A stretch of 64,000 nucleotides of DNA from Marsupella aquatica (lineage: Eukaryota; Marchantiophyta): the NCBI GenBank assembly GCA_973895155.1, contig OZ316898.1, positions 14,880,001 through 14,944,000 of the forward strand, in the 5' to 3' direction. Positions 18,720-32,239 of the stretch are shown piece by piece. Below the pieces are notes generated by a model, which was given only the letters and a program-made list of their open reading frames with translations, searched no databases and was not told where the DNA came from. A program made the translations under genes and the position numbers. The number at the start of each line of letters is the position of its first letter. Within the stretch, counting starts at the first letter, position 1.

Positions 18720-21700
18720 TTGCAAATACAAACCTTTGAAATGGAAATTAATTGCAAAAGCCATGCCCATTGTTAATATGCTTGGATGGACTCTTTAAAC
18801 CTGAATAGATGGCATCCAAAAGGGCATCCAAACATTGAATTATTTACTTGCATAACATGGTCTACATTAGAAAAATTACATTGATGTGTAAATTGAAATA
18901 TAACTATTCACAGTGATTCATCATCTTTAGGCTTGATTTCTATGTAATTGCTCTACACCTCAAGACCCACTTTGCTTGCTAGTAAGTTAGAGTATTGAAT
19001 CCCTTTCCAGCAAACTAATTTTGAGTTAATTTTATTAGACTAGCCTAAGTGCCCATTATTTGAACATATACAAAGATGAGATATTCAAGCGCGCCATGCC
19101 ATCCCGCTTGCCATATGCAGACACTCACCCTGCCCCCATCCCCAATTCTACTTGTACCCCAGACTTCAGTTACGCCTAGAGTGTTGGTCTGGAGGCTTCA
19201 GTCTAGACCATAGACCCTGATGAGTACTTTTTGATTGCGAGTGGATAGTTAGATTTGGAAATGGTATAATTGCCAGAAGCAAGACAGGGCAAGATGTCTG
19301 TGACTGGTCTGAAGGTAATTGTAACTTGCAAGCAAACAGGACAATTCCTGTTATGGGAAAAAAATTTCCTGCTGGCAAGCTGGGTCCCTAGCTAGCTAAA
19401 ACCTGGCTGTTGAAACTCAATTATGGGACTGAATTTGGTGCCTCCCCACTGCAAGGAGGTACTTTCTTGAAGTGTGTGTATGGATTGCTTTGAGATTTTT
19501 GAGATTATTTTTGAGTTCCATGAATTTTGGGGGTGTCAGACACTTCCACTCCCAATGGAAGGACGTAGGTTCCATGGGGACCGGGTTCATCTAATGGGTT
19601 CCAGTCCATCCAATTGCGTGCTTCATCCCAATTGCGTGCTTCACTGGTCCCTCAACTTCATAAAAGCACCCTTGCTCACCATTATAAATTATTCACAACA
19701 TACCGTGTTACCGCAAAAAGGATCTTTTGAAAAGAACAATGCCCCGACAAAACCCCACAGAAGAAAATTCCGTTACTTAACCAAGGAGTGCAATTCCTCG
19801 TGGAAATGTTTCGTCAGCATTCAGTCCAGTACGCCACACAGTCATCAGGTCTCCGTTTCATTCGTGCCAAAAAACTTGAGTCAAGCAGTCTCGAGTCAGT
19901 CTTTGGCTCAACTGTAGATTATTTTCAACTCAAACGACTGCGTCCAACTTACGGTTGCGCAATACGTCCTGGGTTCTGACTTCGTCACTCCACTCTCGTC
20001 TCGCTAAGTCTTCAGCAGACTTTTGGATTTCATGGAAATAATTGTTTAATAATCTGGCAAGTTTTCGGTTGACATCGGGAGAGCAATATCGGGATTGTAA
20101 TGATAATCGCGCGCTTCCATTGTAGACTGTAATACGATCAGTCATACACATACACATATTCATGGAGATTGTCTGTCAGTGAGAGTTTCAGGAGAGCACG
20201 CTGGTCTCGTGTTGATCAGGGTTGTCCCCTCTCCTGTGACCGAGACCCCTCTTCTAAGTAGGCTGACAATCCGTTCGCCAGATTGATCAGTCTTTCGTTG
20301 ATTGCGAGTCTCTTGATCGATTACTGGCAGATTGCGCCATTCGGTCTTTTCTTTAACTGTTCAATGCGTGCTCTGCACTATTCTCAGCCAGGAATGAGTT
20401 GGCATGATGCCGACCGACCGGACCGGACCGTCGTGATCATCAGTCAAGAGCCAATTAATCATCCTTGCAGTAGACTGTTTGATGGGACATCCACTGAAAG
20501 GTGACCATGTTATGACATGAGGTAAACCAAACTCTCAAGTTTCAAGACTTCATCACAATTTTGCGCTGCTGGATGGTAAGTAATATGTCTGAATTACAAG
20601 ATTCCCAATTATGGTTGGTTCAAGGTGGAAAGTCAGAGGAAATTATCATCACTCCTGATGTCCTCCATGTTAGTCGGACGCAGATTACAAGATTTCGTCT
20701 GTAATGTGCAATGAGTCTATCATACGTTTGAATCTCGGGGATGTTCAGTGGACAGAGGTTTATAAAATCTTGAATTATGATTACTTGGAGGTGTAAATTG
20801 TTTAAGAATTTGTTATCATTTCGGACCGTTTGGAACTTTAAGTACAATTGGAATGATAAGGTCCCGCACTAGGTTGCTTGCACAGGTGTTATGTTGAAAT
20901 GATGATGACCATCCCGCGGCGGACAAAGGTGTCTAAGGACTTCTTGTCCTGACTGTTGTGTTGGCATGTCGTTTGTTTGGGTCTCGACAAGGAAGAGCGA
21001 AATTGAAGCACGGAGGTCTGGGCCTGCTCTGTATGGCCTGCTAGATATGGTTTTACGAGATGATTCGGGAGCTGAGATTTCCTTGCAGGCGAACAGTGCA
21101 CACATTATTGTCATCTTGAGCAGTGGCGAAGTTGGGTCGTACTTCCCGTTTCTTCGAGACACAATGCTGAAGCAGCACTGCCTACGGACAAACTTGCGAA
21201 AGAGGAATCCAGTGGTGCTTTTCTGCAACGATAGACGTAGTTCTGGCTTTGTCGGAACCGGTAATTGATTTGTTGTTAGGTGTGATATGAATTTTATGTT
21301 GGGAACCCTAAACCCTGAACCCCAAAGCGTTCAGAAACGTCTCCATCGCTTTGCTTTCCAAAGAATTGGATATGTTTGACAGCAAATTCCAGGTTTAGCC
21401 GGAATCCTTCTGTTATTGTTCCAGCCCTCCAAGATAATTAGAAGGAAATCGCAGTTATGGAAACGAAACAGGACACTGACAATACCTGGAATGGGATGTA
21501 TCACATATACCTGGGACGATGACAGATGGAGAATGTAATAGAAGAACTTGTTGTCGTTTTACACTAGATCACTTGAAACCTAAGTCTGAGAATTGACAAC
21601 AATTAGATCGATCCTCTGAGCTTGAAAACCTTCACTAGATAGTCAGTCTCTGGAAAGCCAGAGCAACTTGGAGTGCAACAAATTAGAGGTTTCTGGACAT

Positions 21701-23153
21701 TGTAGTTAGTAACGAGAATTTTCTCTAATTCTCGAGATCAGTACACTTTGAGATCCAGAAAAATCGAGAGAAAAATAATGTAAGGCTGAAATTTTGATAA
21801 TAACTAATCTTAAACAAGAAATTGTGATAAGGAAGAAGCTTAACTTACAGTGAGTTGATTGCAAACATGAAACAGATGAGAAATCAAACTAACACTCATA
21901 CGGGGTCAACCTTGACTTAATTGTCTTTAATTGCCTCCTAACTGCACAACATGATCCATTAAAGATTCTATATGGTGGCTATGTACATTGTGCAATCTAC
22001 ATGCCTCCCGCCCTCACTGTCATAGGCAGTAATTGTGATAGGTGACAGGAATTCGGCCGTGGTACCCGCCCAGCACTACTGTACGATGACCAGGTCATGG
22101 TGATTGAGAATTACTGTGGAACGATTTGCATGAGCGATCACTTAGACAGCAAAACGTCGCTGATGTTATTCTTATGTCCATGTCACTTCTTGTCCGAGAA
22201 TCTCCAGCCTGGAAAATGATCTGAATCGCCAACCTTATTTTGTTTTGCATTTATCTATTGTTACTTCGTTATGAAAAGCATTCCAGGCAATCTTGCTTGC
22301 ACGCAACGTCAAGTACAGAGATATCTGTGATCTCACCTCTCACATTAATATCGATCGAATTTTAAGAAGAGGGCTACACCTATACAAGGAAGTTTGTGAA
22401 TAATCGAGGGTACGAAAACACTAAAAAACTCATATTTTAAATCGCGTCCTTGGTATGACATATTCTCATCATCGTAATTGTAAGCATATGGTTGGATCTG
22501 ACCAAGCAAAACAGCAATGGTGGAGTAGATTTTGGCAGGGTACTAGGGCAAAGACTAATAAATTGTCGTTTGTTTTGCAGCACTTTCTCCGAGTCATGGA
22601 CAAGTCCGAGAGTGCGAAATTTGTTGACTCGCACATTCCAATGCAGCACGGTGTGGGTTTTCCAGTTTTTTACCATGGCGTGTTTACGAATTTCATGTCT
22701 TGTCATTGAGCGTAAGTAATACTTCACCGCTATGTTACCGTGGTTTGATCACGATTGATAAGTGGGCACGTCTAGATTGGAATTTATCATTGACCTCCGG
22801 CCCATCGATACTTTTAAGGGTACTTCTGTTACACTAACAAGTAAATTATCTCAAAGTTTGGTGTTCATATATGGTGGATAGTCTTTTGCAAGGTTTGGGC
22901 GCCGAATAATTTCGTTCCTGATCACGGAATTCTGTTAATTGTTTGTTTCTTAGCCTTAGCCAAGCCTTACAGACCTTTCTTATATGGCCACAGCACACGG
23001 ACAGAGTAGAAGCTCTTTCCCTGGACAGACACCTCCTGCCTGTGGGCATAAGAAAAATCTTTTCACTACAGCAACATCTTTGGAACGGAGGTGACTCGCC
23101 TTCGAAAGAATTCCGGGCAAAATGATAGAACGAATTCGAACCTTGTCGACGGT
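18720..23153. other. 4.4 kb without a recognised gene
   Basis: Scattered frames up to 147 codons (19474-19917, 20869-21228, 22437-22727 on either strand) show no domain and overlap one another on opposite strands. Telomere-box-like ACCCTAAACCCT occurs near 21306. Base composition is more even than in the flanking AT-rich tracts, so this may be older unique sequence. Confidence 0.4.
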
Positions 23154-23590
23154 AGATATCAGACGGTGAACAAATACGACTATGTAGAAACTCCTAGAAG
23201 CAGCTTGAGCCACAGAGAAATTAGTTTGGCCCGAGTTAAAAAAAACCAAGTGTGCCCCAACGTCTATCATTTGCAGCATTTAATCACTCCCGTGAGTATA
23301 TTTGAAAGTGAACGAGTACAGCTATGTAGAAACTCCTAAAACCGGCTGGAGCCACAGAGAAAAATAGTTTGGCCCTGAGCAGAAATTTCAGGTGTGCCCC
23401 CATCGATCATTTGTAGCATTTCAGGTGTGCCCCCATCGATCACTCTGCTATATATTAGACGGTGAACAAATACAACGACGTAGAAATTTTAAAAACACAA
23501 TGGAGATAGAGAAAACAGTTTGGCCCTGAGTACAAATGTCAGGTGTGCTCCAACGTCTATCATCTACAGCATTTAATCAGTCACGGCGGA
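23154..23590 (+). repeat. three tandem copies of a unit of about 140 bp
   Basis: The landmark GTGAAC(A/G)A(A/G)TAC occurs at 23166, 23308 and 23462. Each copy continues with TAGAAA, GAGAAA, AGTTTGGCCC(T)GAG, (A/G)GTGTGCCCC or GTGTGCTCC, and (A)TCATnTnCAGCATTT. Copy 2 has an extra internal duplication of 32 bp (TTTCAGGTGTGCCCCCATCG twice, 23388-23443). The copies are diverged, so the array is old. Confidence 0.85.
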
Positions 23591-26500
23591 GCAACGTAGC
23601 TTTGGGGTAGTTCATGATGAAGAGCCAGAGCGGGGCTAAACTCAAGCTGGTCCGTGAATCTATGTCTATTTGTATGGTCATCACAAGCTTTTATCGAATT
23701 GTTTGAGAATTTGTTTTTCCGTCTTGCAGCGCTAGTAAAGTTAGTCTCGATGCCAATTACTTGTTGGGCACAGATGACCAGTGTAGAGCAAACATCACGT
23801 TTAAAGGAGGAAGATGGCACGGACAAAAGTGCAAGATACGTTGATTGTATGACATCCATAGCTCTGTATCCCAGTGGTCAGTACTGTGCGAACAAAAGGA
23901 TTTGAGCTATGTATGTGGAAAGGGATCTGGCCATTATTTCCCAAATCACAGGAAACTTACGGATAATCCCAAGTTGGGGTGCAAGCGCTGAAGACATTAT
24001 GCTCAAGCTCTATTGCTCCCACAAACATGAAACTCCCAATCAAAAAAGCACGGATGTTGGGCAGCGCTCAAGTTAAAGACCGAAGATGATAGAGCAAGGC
24101 ATCAAGCAACCCATATCAAATACCTTCTTTTCAAACATATTCTGCTTTATTCCCCAATTTGTTGCTACTGATCAGAACATGTTCTTCAAATCCTCTTTAT
24201 TCTTCACTTGTTGCTATCCAGAAGTCATGATGTTCGTCAATACGGCATGGTTGCCGTGGTAAAAGCCAGATAACTGAGGCGCCTGGGCAAACGTGGATAC
24301 TGCTAGTATATGGGACACCAGCCACTAGAAGGTTCTTCAAACCGCAAGATTGCTGGGATCCGTTCATTGATTTCTGAAACTAATTATGGCATATATATGA
24401 GTTGGTACGGTTTTGTGTTGATGGAAGTCCTGGATCGAACAGTGTGACGCTTGCGGTAATTATAAATAGAGACTGTACTTCAGAACAGAATCCAGTGAGC
24501 GCATAAATTCGCGATATTAAGATTTCGTATCTCGTTTTGTGTAGATCTCTCTACAGTTGAGAAATTCGAAAGTCCGAGACTCCGTCAATGAGAAAGCTTT
24601 GGAACAATTTTCTAAGCGCTGACAAGGATAGACCGTATGCCTTAAGAAGTGGCATGGTTCTGGTAGGTTCTTGCCAACTCAGCAGATGTAAAGCAAAACA
24701 GAGATATGGAGCCAGATGACTTTTCAAACTTCAAAACCATCTAGCGAACATCAGCTTTTCGTTGCTAAGAGTTCGGTTCCAAAGTCATAGTCCTCTGCGA
24801 GATAATTAGGACTCCTTCAACAATCAAATGAATCCTTCAATGTTATCTGTCCTGTATGTTCAAATTCTTGTCGATTAGAAATTGATCTACATCTTGGACA
24901 TAACCTTCCCAACAACGTAAGAACCGATCAGCTTGAATGGTCTAACAGCTGAAAGGATTAATGATCTGACGCCTTGGAGATGCTTGGGTCTGAGGAATGC
25001 ATAGTGTAAACGCACGGTCTCTAGGTTAGGACGCAAACGAGGATTCAATTGCTCAATCCTAGACCCAAGGATGTTCGCTTGATTAGGACACAAAATACGA
25101 TTTCAATCCACCGGTTACCTCGGTTCTGTTAACATCAATCCTCGAATAGAACACATGTTTTCAATTCTAGGATTCATTCTAGTATTGGTCTAGGATTGGG
25201 CCATGAATTAAGGGAAAGGCGACAGTTCCCATCTAGCATGATGAACTCACGAAGTCATGAGTCAAGGAAACAAATCTGAATTCTGACGAGCAGTTTTGAC
25301 CTTGGAAGAATTCTCGAGTACCATCCCAAGAAATCGACCTTGTTTTCACATCCAGAATGTGTCGCTAAAACAATTACAACGCCGATTTAATTAAGATTCA
25401 CTCTTTCAGTTGTTCTTAGATTACTGTTTCAGTGAAGTGGCTTGACTGATTCTCGTCTTCTCTGGCGCGAGACGCCAAGGACAGGTCTGAACTCCATGCG
25501 CCCACACCCAAGACTAGGTCAATTAAACATCGAAAGGATTGAGGAGAGATGCACCGACAGAGGATTGATGGACTCTGGCCACCGCAAAGCAATCAGTGTA
25601 GTAGAATCTACTGTAGTAAGTCAAGATTGGAAACAGCGATCACCAGATGGGCTACACTGTGATAGGTATAGAAAAGTAATCCACTAAAAGCGATCACCAG
25701 ATGTATCTACACTGTCTCAAAAAAGCGATACGCGGGTCATATTACAAACGGTAAGAGCATCTCCAACCGATGTTTACCCAATCCACGGACTAAAATGCAA
25801 ACAGTAATCTCCGAGTCGTTGATACTCGCTCATTGTGACGCTATGGGATTTTCAGGCAGTGGGTGTCTTGCTACTAGATCTGTATCTGGAAGACAAAATA
25901 ATAATAATATATATATTTACAGTTTTTCTATTGGGTTTTCAAGATTGTTATCTATGGTGGTGTGGAGCTGATTTCTAGGGTACAGAAAAGTAATAATACA
26001 CTAAAAGTTTGGGCTCAGTTTCAATTGACAATGAATGGTACTTAAAGTAAACTAAAAAGAGAGTGTTGTCAAACTGGGTATTTAGTCTTTACATTAACCA
26101 AACCCACTAACCAATGGATGCTCTAAGGACTTTGGACTACCTCAGAAGGGAATGAGGGAATTTGAACCTAGACCCACTCAAATAGTTTTAATTTTGTTTT
26201 GAAAGGAAATGGAGAAGGCCACCATGAAGCCCAAAGAAGGACTTTAACCTGCCCCCGGGCTCCTCCTGCAGATTGAGGACCTGGACCAGGCCTTTCCAAT
26301 AGTGGGCCGTCAGAAATTCTTAAGAGGTAGCAACACCATAGCAGAGTTTTCCAGGTCCGCCTCGGCTTGCTCAATGTTTTGGCTCCGAGCACCACCAAGG
26401 CTGCAGAATGTTAATTTTTGGTAAAACCCAATATTTGATTGGATGACAAAATAAACTACGGGCAGAGCTGAAATGGGCTTGGTGTGATCTTAATTTCAAT

Positions 26501-27114
26501 TTCCTACTTAAAACATTGGGCCTCCCCAACACTCAATACCATATACTCAAAAATCAGTTTCTCATTACTGTAATTTTCACTTAAGCACTTTTACTTAGGT
26601 ACCTAGAGCAAAGTTAGAACCAGAACCAAGCTAGGTAGCTTCTTCAACTATTAAGTAACACATTCTAAATAAAGTGTGAAACTCTTGTGTTTCTCTGAAA
26701 CAAATGACTAAAGAAAAGTGCTCTAGAGTAAACGGTAGTTTGTGAGAAGTTTTTGTTGGGTATATTAGATTGAGTGTTTAAAATGGTGCAAAAACTCACA
26801 ATACTTGTCACTAGGTACAGTAGCTTGAACTTCACATATCATACCTTTCAAAGTGATTTGATTTGATTTCCGTTTAAGAATTTTGGGTTGATGGTCCACT
26901 GAGAATTTGCAAGGTTTCTGGCACCCCAGTCAAACATTGGCTCCCTGTATAGTGGAGTCAGACCAGACGTTGATGGTCCTTTAAGAATTTCTGATGACCC
27001 ACCATTGGAAGGGCAATAGGGCATCGTCAAGTCCTCAGTCCATGATTGAGGTCTACCAAGTAGTGAAAACGTGGGAGGGGATTGGTATGTACTTCTTGGT
27101 CATTAAGCCCAGTG
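23591..27114. other. 3.5 kb without a recognised gene
   Basis: Short frames on both strands only. A small local repeat AAGCGATCACCAGATG occurs at 25637 and again at 25688. Nothing else is recognised. Confidence 0.4.
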
Positions 27115-27310
27115 CATATCCCAACAGTGACAAAGGGAAAAAGTATGAATATATCATCAAAGTTCGGCTATTCTTGTGTATTGTATTTTTAGGAAAAGAA
27201 AATTTAAATAAACAAGCATATCCCAACAGTGACAACGGAAGAATGAATATATCATCAAAGTTGGGCTATTCTTGTGTATTGTATTTTTAGGAAATAAAAG
27301 AATGAAATAA
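27115..27310 (+). repeat. tandem duplication, 102-bp unit
   Basis: CATATCCCAACAGTGACAA starts at 27115 and 27217. Both copies continue GAATATATCATCAAAGTT(c/g)GGC and TTGTGTATTGTATTTTTAGG. A few indels separate them. Confidence 0.85.
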
Positions 27311-27640
27311 ATAACTCTTGATTCTGAGAGAAAAATTGTTGAGATGAGAAAAAGATTTTGAGGAGAGACAGTATGTCCAGGAGAGCAAAAAATTTCAAGG
27401 TGAAAAAAATTGTCGAGGTGATAAAAGATGTCAGGATGGAAAAGATATCGAGATAAGACAAAATATCAAGGAGAGAAAAAGATATTGAGATGAGAAAAAG
27501 ATTTTGAACATAGTTTGAGTAGAGAAAAGATGTAGAGGTGAGCAAAAGATGTCAAGGCGAGAGAGACAATTTTAGATGTATGTTGAGTTGAGGCAAAGAT
27601 GTTGGGGTGAGGTGAACATGTTGAGGCGAGGCAAAGAAAA
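27310..27640 (+). repeat. degenerate short repeat, GAG(G)AAAAGATGTnGAGGTGA
   Basis: About a dozen imperfect units of 18-30 bp, each a purine-rich AAAAGAT(G)T(T/C) followed by GAGG(T/C)GAG. The open frame on the opposite strand (27255-27545, Leu/Ser/Phe-rich) is a by-product of this composition. Confidence 0.7.
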
Positions 27641-29060
27641 GTGCAAGTGAGTCAAATAAATGTAGACAATGTAAAGAAATGCAAGCAAGGCAAGGCAAGA
27701 AAGTTGCGACCGTGTTGTCAATATGGCAATGCAGTCACTCCGGTCATGAGGGTGTTGCGGCTATGCCATTCTTGTGGCCATGTTGTTGCCAAGCCCAATG
27801 CCAAAACATTGCTTAGGTACATTGAGCTAAGGTAAACTGAAAATATTGGATTTGCCATAATTCTTTCTTGCCCATTTCATCTTGGCAATGCAAGAATGTT
27901 GTTCAAAATGGAACATGAAATTATGTAATGATTATCAAATAATTCAATTCAAGTCAACACAAAAATATGTGATAAGGCTCAAATGGGTGGGAGAGTACAT
28001 GAGCAAGAGTTAGGCAAGAAATCTTTATTGTTCATGATACAAAAGATGAAACAAAAGGGCGTGCAAATGGGGGTAAAGCGCTGGGCTCTTGACTGGAGAA
28101 AGAATTAGGGCAAAAGTGAGGTTAATAGTCAGAGATGAGGGGGAATGTCAAGCAAGATAGGTCTTGTGGAGAAAAAATGTTGGGAGCTTGACCTTATTGG
28201 CCTTCATTAAAGATACATTATTTGAATTTTATTTTTTACAGAATGCTGAATGTTTAGATGGAAGAAAAATTTCTGGGACCATTTTTCTACAAAAGGTAAA
28301 ACAAATAAACAGAATAAAACATGTAAAAACAGTTGACTTCACTTTTGCATTTTAAGTTTATTTTGGAAAAAGATGTTGTTATTGTTGTAAAAGTTATGTT
28401 GTTGGGGAGAGCAAGGATGTGGGAGGGTGAGAGGGAGCGCAAGAGTGATGATGGCCCCAAGTGCTTTGCGGAGTCATGGTGTGGTTGCACAATACTATTG
28501 GGAGGGGAACATTTAATTTTTTTCTCTTCCCCTTTTTCCTATTTCTTCACTCCTTTGCCACTCCATTCCTCCCCACTTTTCTTACCTTGGCAGCATTAAA
28601 TAAACAAAAAAATGCACAATCAAATACAGAGAAGAAGAAAAGGGAGTGAAAAACAGAATTAACCCATTTTCCTTCCTTCTAGAGCCTCATACTCGCTCTA
28701 TGTAAAAATCCAAAAATTTTCACATGCCCCAAGAGATTCTCCTTCCAAAGCCTTGAAGAAAAAGACATATTGGAGGTGATGTATAAATATCATCTCACAT
28801 AAGATGTTATCATCTCATATTCTGTATTTTACTATTAATATAAGTATTTCATTTGACATACCTGATACTCAATCAATCCAAGAGCACAAAAATCTTTACA
28901 ACAATCTGACACCGTTCAGGTTTTTTCCCTCCATTTAATGAACTTGTAAGCAGACTTTTAGGCATATTATAGAAGTAGATGCCCTGCAAAGATCCCAAAG
29001 GGTAAAATCACAAAAGTCAATTGAGTACTCTTGCTCACTGTACTATGAGGTGGCCTTACA
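27641..29060. other. no recognised gene
   Basis: Frames at 27641-27835, 28164-28355, 28287-28490 and 28333-28599 lack domains. Nothing else is recognised. Confidence 0.35.
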
Positions 29061-29064
29061 AACC

Positions 29065-29082
29065 GGGGGGGGGGGGGGGGGG
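29065..29082 (+). repeat. G homopolymer, 18 bases
   Basis: Uninterrupted run of G directly after CAAACC. The length may be unreliable in an assembly. Confidence 0.95.
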
Positions 29083-29148
29083 TGTGGTTGGACATTCGAT
29101 TCCTTATGAGATCAAAAGTGTACCATATAATCAGTGAAAAGGCTGCAG

Positions 29149-29212
29149 TTCACGTTACATCAACTGGGAGGTCAGAGGTCTTCACGTTACATCAACTGGG
29201 AGGTCAGAGGTC
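29149..29212 (+). repeat. tandem duplication, 32-bp unit
   Basis: TTCACGTTACATCAACTGGG plus AGGTCAGAGGTC occurs twice, at 29149 and 29181, as exact copies. Confidence 0.95.
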
Positions 29213-29791
29213 AGGTATCTACATGGCAAGTAGTGGGCCAAGGAAATGCTTATATTGTGTCTCTCTTTATGGACGCCACTAGAGGTCTCTTCCAAAATTC
29301 GAGACTCCAGAGCGTGTCATGTCATCATGACACACTCCAAACAGGTATGGATTAGTTTATAAAATAAAACATTTCACCGTTTGTGTTTGTGACAGAATTT
29401 TGGTAAAATTGAGGACGCCATGCCATAAACCTTGATATAAAAATGTTTGAAAAATAACCTTTTTATTTACCCTAGGTAACAGACTGTTCAATTAGTAGGA
29501 GGCCCACCTTCTGTGTTTTTTACCCTGAGCAACCGCTGCCCACCCACATTCTGAATTATATTTCAATTGAATAATAACTAACTCTCTCTCGGCAAGTTGA
29601 TCTGATGACAAAGTAATCGTGGCAATTTTCTCGACCTTCTGCTGCCACGAAGGAAGAAGTGGACATGATTCTATGTTGGATCACTCAGCACTCCTTTCCA
29701 TGGCGTCATCATTGCAGTTCCTAACTCGGTGATGCCTCTCGCTACTGTTAGATTATCCAAAGCATGAGGCACGAGCGAACGAAGAGAAGCA

Positions 29792-29959
29792 AGCTTAGCA
29801 GAGTTCAGTAAGGGCCTTGTTTACGTGCAGATGGTGTTGAAGAGCCTGGGCATGAAAGAAGGACATAGTTATAAGAAGTGTCAGCAGATGATCAAGGAAG
29901 TCTATGCAGACTGTAATGGGAAGGTGGACTTTCAGGAGTTCAAAGGGTCCACAAACTAA
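29792..29959 (+). pseudogene. calmodulin-like (EF-hand) protein fragment
   Basis: The stop-free frame ending at TAA 29957-29959 reads ...MVLKSLGMKEGHSYKKCQQM followed by IKEVYADCNGKVDFQEFKG. This matches the C-terminal EF-hand and the helix before it in plant CML calcium sensors (VLxSLGLKxG ... CxxMIxxVDxDGDGxVxFxEF). In the calcium loop two of the usual acidic ligands are altered (Y-A-D-C-N-G instead of V-D-x-D-G-x-G), so calcium binding is doubtful. Only about 56 codons are readable; the N-terminal EF-hands are absent upstream. It is best read as a relic or retro-copy fragment. Confidence 0.7.
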
Positions 29960-30025
29960 TTAGAACAACAACAGGCTCTCCATTTTACTTTGGTTGGAAA
30001 GTGCCCCCAAGTCTTACAAAGCATA

Positions 30026-30040
30026 GGGGGGGGGGGGGGG
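30026..30040 (+). repeat. G homopolymer, 15 bases
   Basis: Second long G run, about 1 kb from the first, also on the plus strand. Confidence 0.95.
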
Positions 30041-31792
30041 CAAAGTGGGAATGCCTGGACATAGACTATTTTATACTCAACCTACAGGACCATCTATGAA
30101 CTCAGAGAATTAGTTTGTCCATGCCATTTATTAATTTTCAAGATCATCTCGTAGTCTCTTGGAAACGCGGAACTGCAAACTTCCTGATAAGAAGATGCCG
30201 TGAATCCAGTCACTTTTCATATTTCAGGTGAACTTGTGAGGAATTTTGAGATAGAGCGGAACAACAGGTTTCATGCAAGTCAAACACGAGAACGATCAGA
30301 ATCTGACGTTTTCACACTAGTTGTTGGCTGAACTTAAAGTTAAGTTTTGTGGTGGGAGCCCAAAATGGCTCCAAACTTTTTTTCTGCGCATAGGTTTTCT
30401 CCACATATGCTTTCTCCACATAAGTATAGAGGCACACAAATATACTTTAGTCACAATATATTCATTCTAATTTCTAACACTCTTTAGTTTGTATGGAGTA
30501 CTCAAGATCAAGACAAATTGGAGTACACAGACTATATTGTATTCAACACAAATGAAAGTACATTAAATGTTCCCCCCTCAATGTACATGTGTACTTGATT
30601 CTCTCACCATTTAATGTCTTTGTCTTTTAGTTATCAGAATTTTTTAATGCTTTTATATATCTCCCTTTGGGACCAAAGTCACCTTGAAAAGGTACGACTC
30701 TTAAAAGGGTTCCTTTTTGTTTTTGGGTGAAATTGGTCACCTCGAAAAGAGTTTTAAAGGGGCTTTTTTTTTATAGAAAAAACGATGAGTAAGGAGCATG
30801 CCCTATGGTTGATCTCATTATTTTATTTTCTTTGAGAATTAAAACAGATAGAGAATCAAGGGTATTTTAAAGAATGGGAAAATAAAAAAGACAAAAAGAG
30901 ACATTTTTATTTTTTGGCCCGGATGGAGGATTACTTTAAGGGGAGAAATAATAAGGGTTTAAAGAATTTTTTCTTTAATTGCTGAGAGGTTTAAGGGTAT
31001 TTAAGGGAGAGATTTTCAAAATGGTCTTTGTTTATATTTTTTTCTTGCTAGAGGGGGCAGACACTAGTTGAGTGTATCGAACAAGCTAACCCCTATTCTA
31101 TCTTAGAAGTGGGGAGCGATGGATGGTTTAAGGGTCTTTTAAGGGGAGGAACAATAAAGACAAAGAATGGAGAGATTTCAGGTTTTATAAATCTTTCCTT
31201 TTTCTTGCAAGAGGGGAGTCAACATCAAAACAAAAAATGTGTTTTTATTCCTTTTGTGGACTTCTCACTCATTTTTCAACATAGATATAGATTTTTATTT
31301 GAGTAATTCTAGAAGAATGGGTGGGTGTGCTTTTAATTAGGTTAGGTATGATATTAATTAGTCATTAATGAATTTAGGTATGACATTAATTAGGAACTTA
31401 GAGATGATTAGCATAAAAAGGAGAGTCTCTCAGTTCATTCTTCTCATTCTCTTCTCTTCTCCTCTCATTGCTTATTCTTTTGCCTTTTTTGGCCAAAGTG
31501 ACCTCATAGGCATTTGCTGGGGCAAGGGGCGCCATAAGCGTTGCTTGCAACCTACCATTTGCCTAGGTGGTCGTGGAGGGACGCGCTCGATCATTAGGGT
31601 CGTTCATAGGTAGTTTTCTATCGTATTCTCTTGGACTAGTGTGAGTTTGCTCTAGCCGGTGGTAGCAATGACCTAGTCATTTGCTACAGACCTGCCTATG
31701 ACTTAATCTAGTACATTTGGCGGGACATTTGGATGCAACTCTTTTTTGTTGGAGATATACTTTGGCTTTGTGTTGTCATCGATGGAGTGTTC
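30041..31792. other. no recognised gene
   Basis: AT-rich. Two similar blocks, ccaaagTCACCTTGAAAAGG and ttggTCACCTCGAAAAGAG (30673 and 30734), form a small degenerate duplication. The frame 31368-31613 has no domain. Confidence 0.35.
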
Positions 31793-31930
31793 TCGATGCA
31801 TACAATGCTTGTTGCTTGAGAAGTATTTTGCCTACGAGCGTGTTCATCCTTTAGATGCTGGTCGATGCATACAATGCTTGTTGCTTGAGAAATATTTTGC
31901 CGACGAGCGTGTTCATCCTTCAGATGCTGG
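31793..31930 (+). repeat. tandem duplication, 69-bp unit
   Basis: TCGATGCATACAATGCTTGT starts at 31793 and 31862. The unit is 23 codons long and stays open in one frame (31746-31991), so the peptide RCIQCLLLEKYFA(Y/D)ERVHP is doubled. The reading frame shows no known domain. Confidence 0.9.
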
Positions 31931-31991
31931 TTTGTATATACATCAACGAAAGGTTGATGATGAGAGGAGAAAAAGATTAAATTCTTTATGA

Positions 31992-32230
31992 TTTATTTCA
32001 GATTAGGTGGTGGACGATTTAGGGTTAATTTAGGTTAGTCTTTTAGATACATTTAGGTTTTGATACATTTTTTTCTCTTATCAAATAAAAATTACATGTA
32101 TGAATTCTATTTCAAACTTATATTATTTTGAGGTATCATATTATAATGAATAATCTTTTCCTTGTATTTATTAATTTTTCTCAAATTTAAATGCAACCCC
32201 AACTTATCATGTTTTTGTACTATTGCAAGT
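31992..32230. other. no recognised gene
   Basis: AT-rich with nothing recognisable. Confidence 0.4.
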
Positions 32231-32239
32231 CAAATTTGG

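Noticed and set aside
27255-27545. Minus-strand Leu/Phe/Ser-rich frame
   Set aside because: Runs through a purine-rich degenerate repeat; low complexity, no start context or homology seen.
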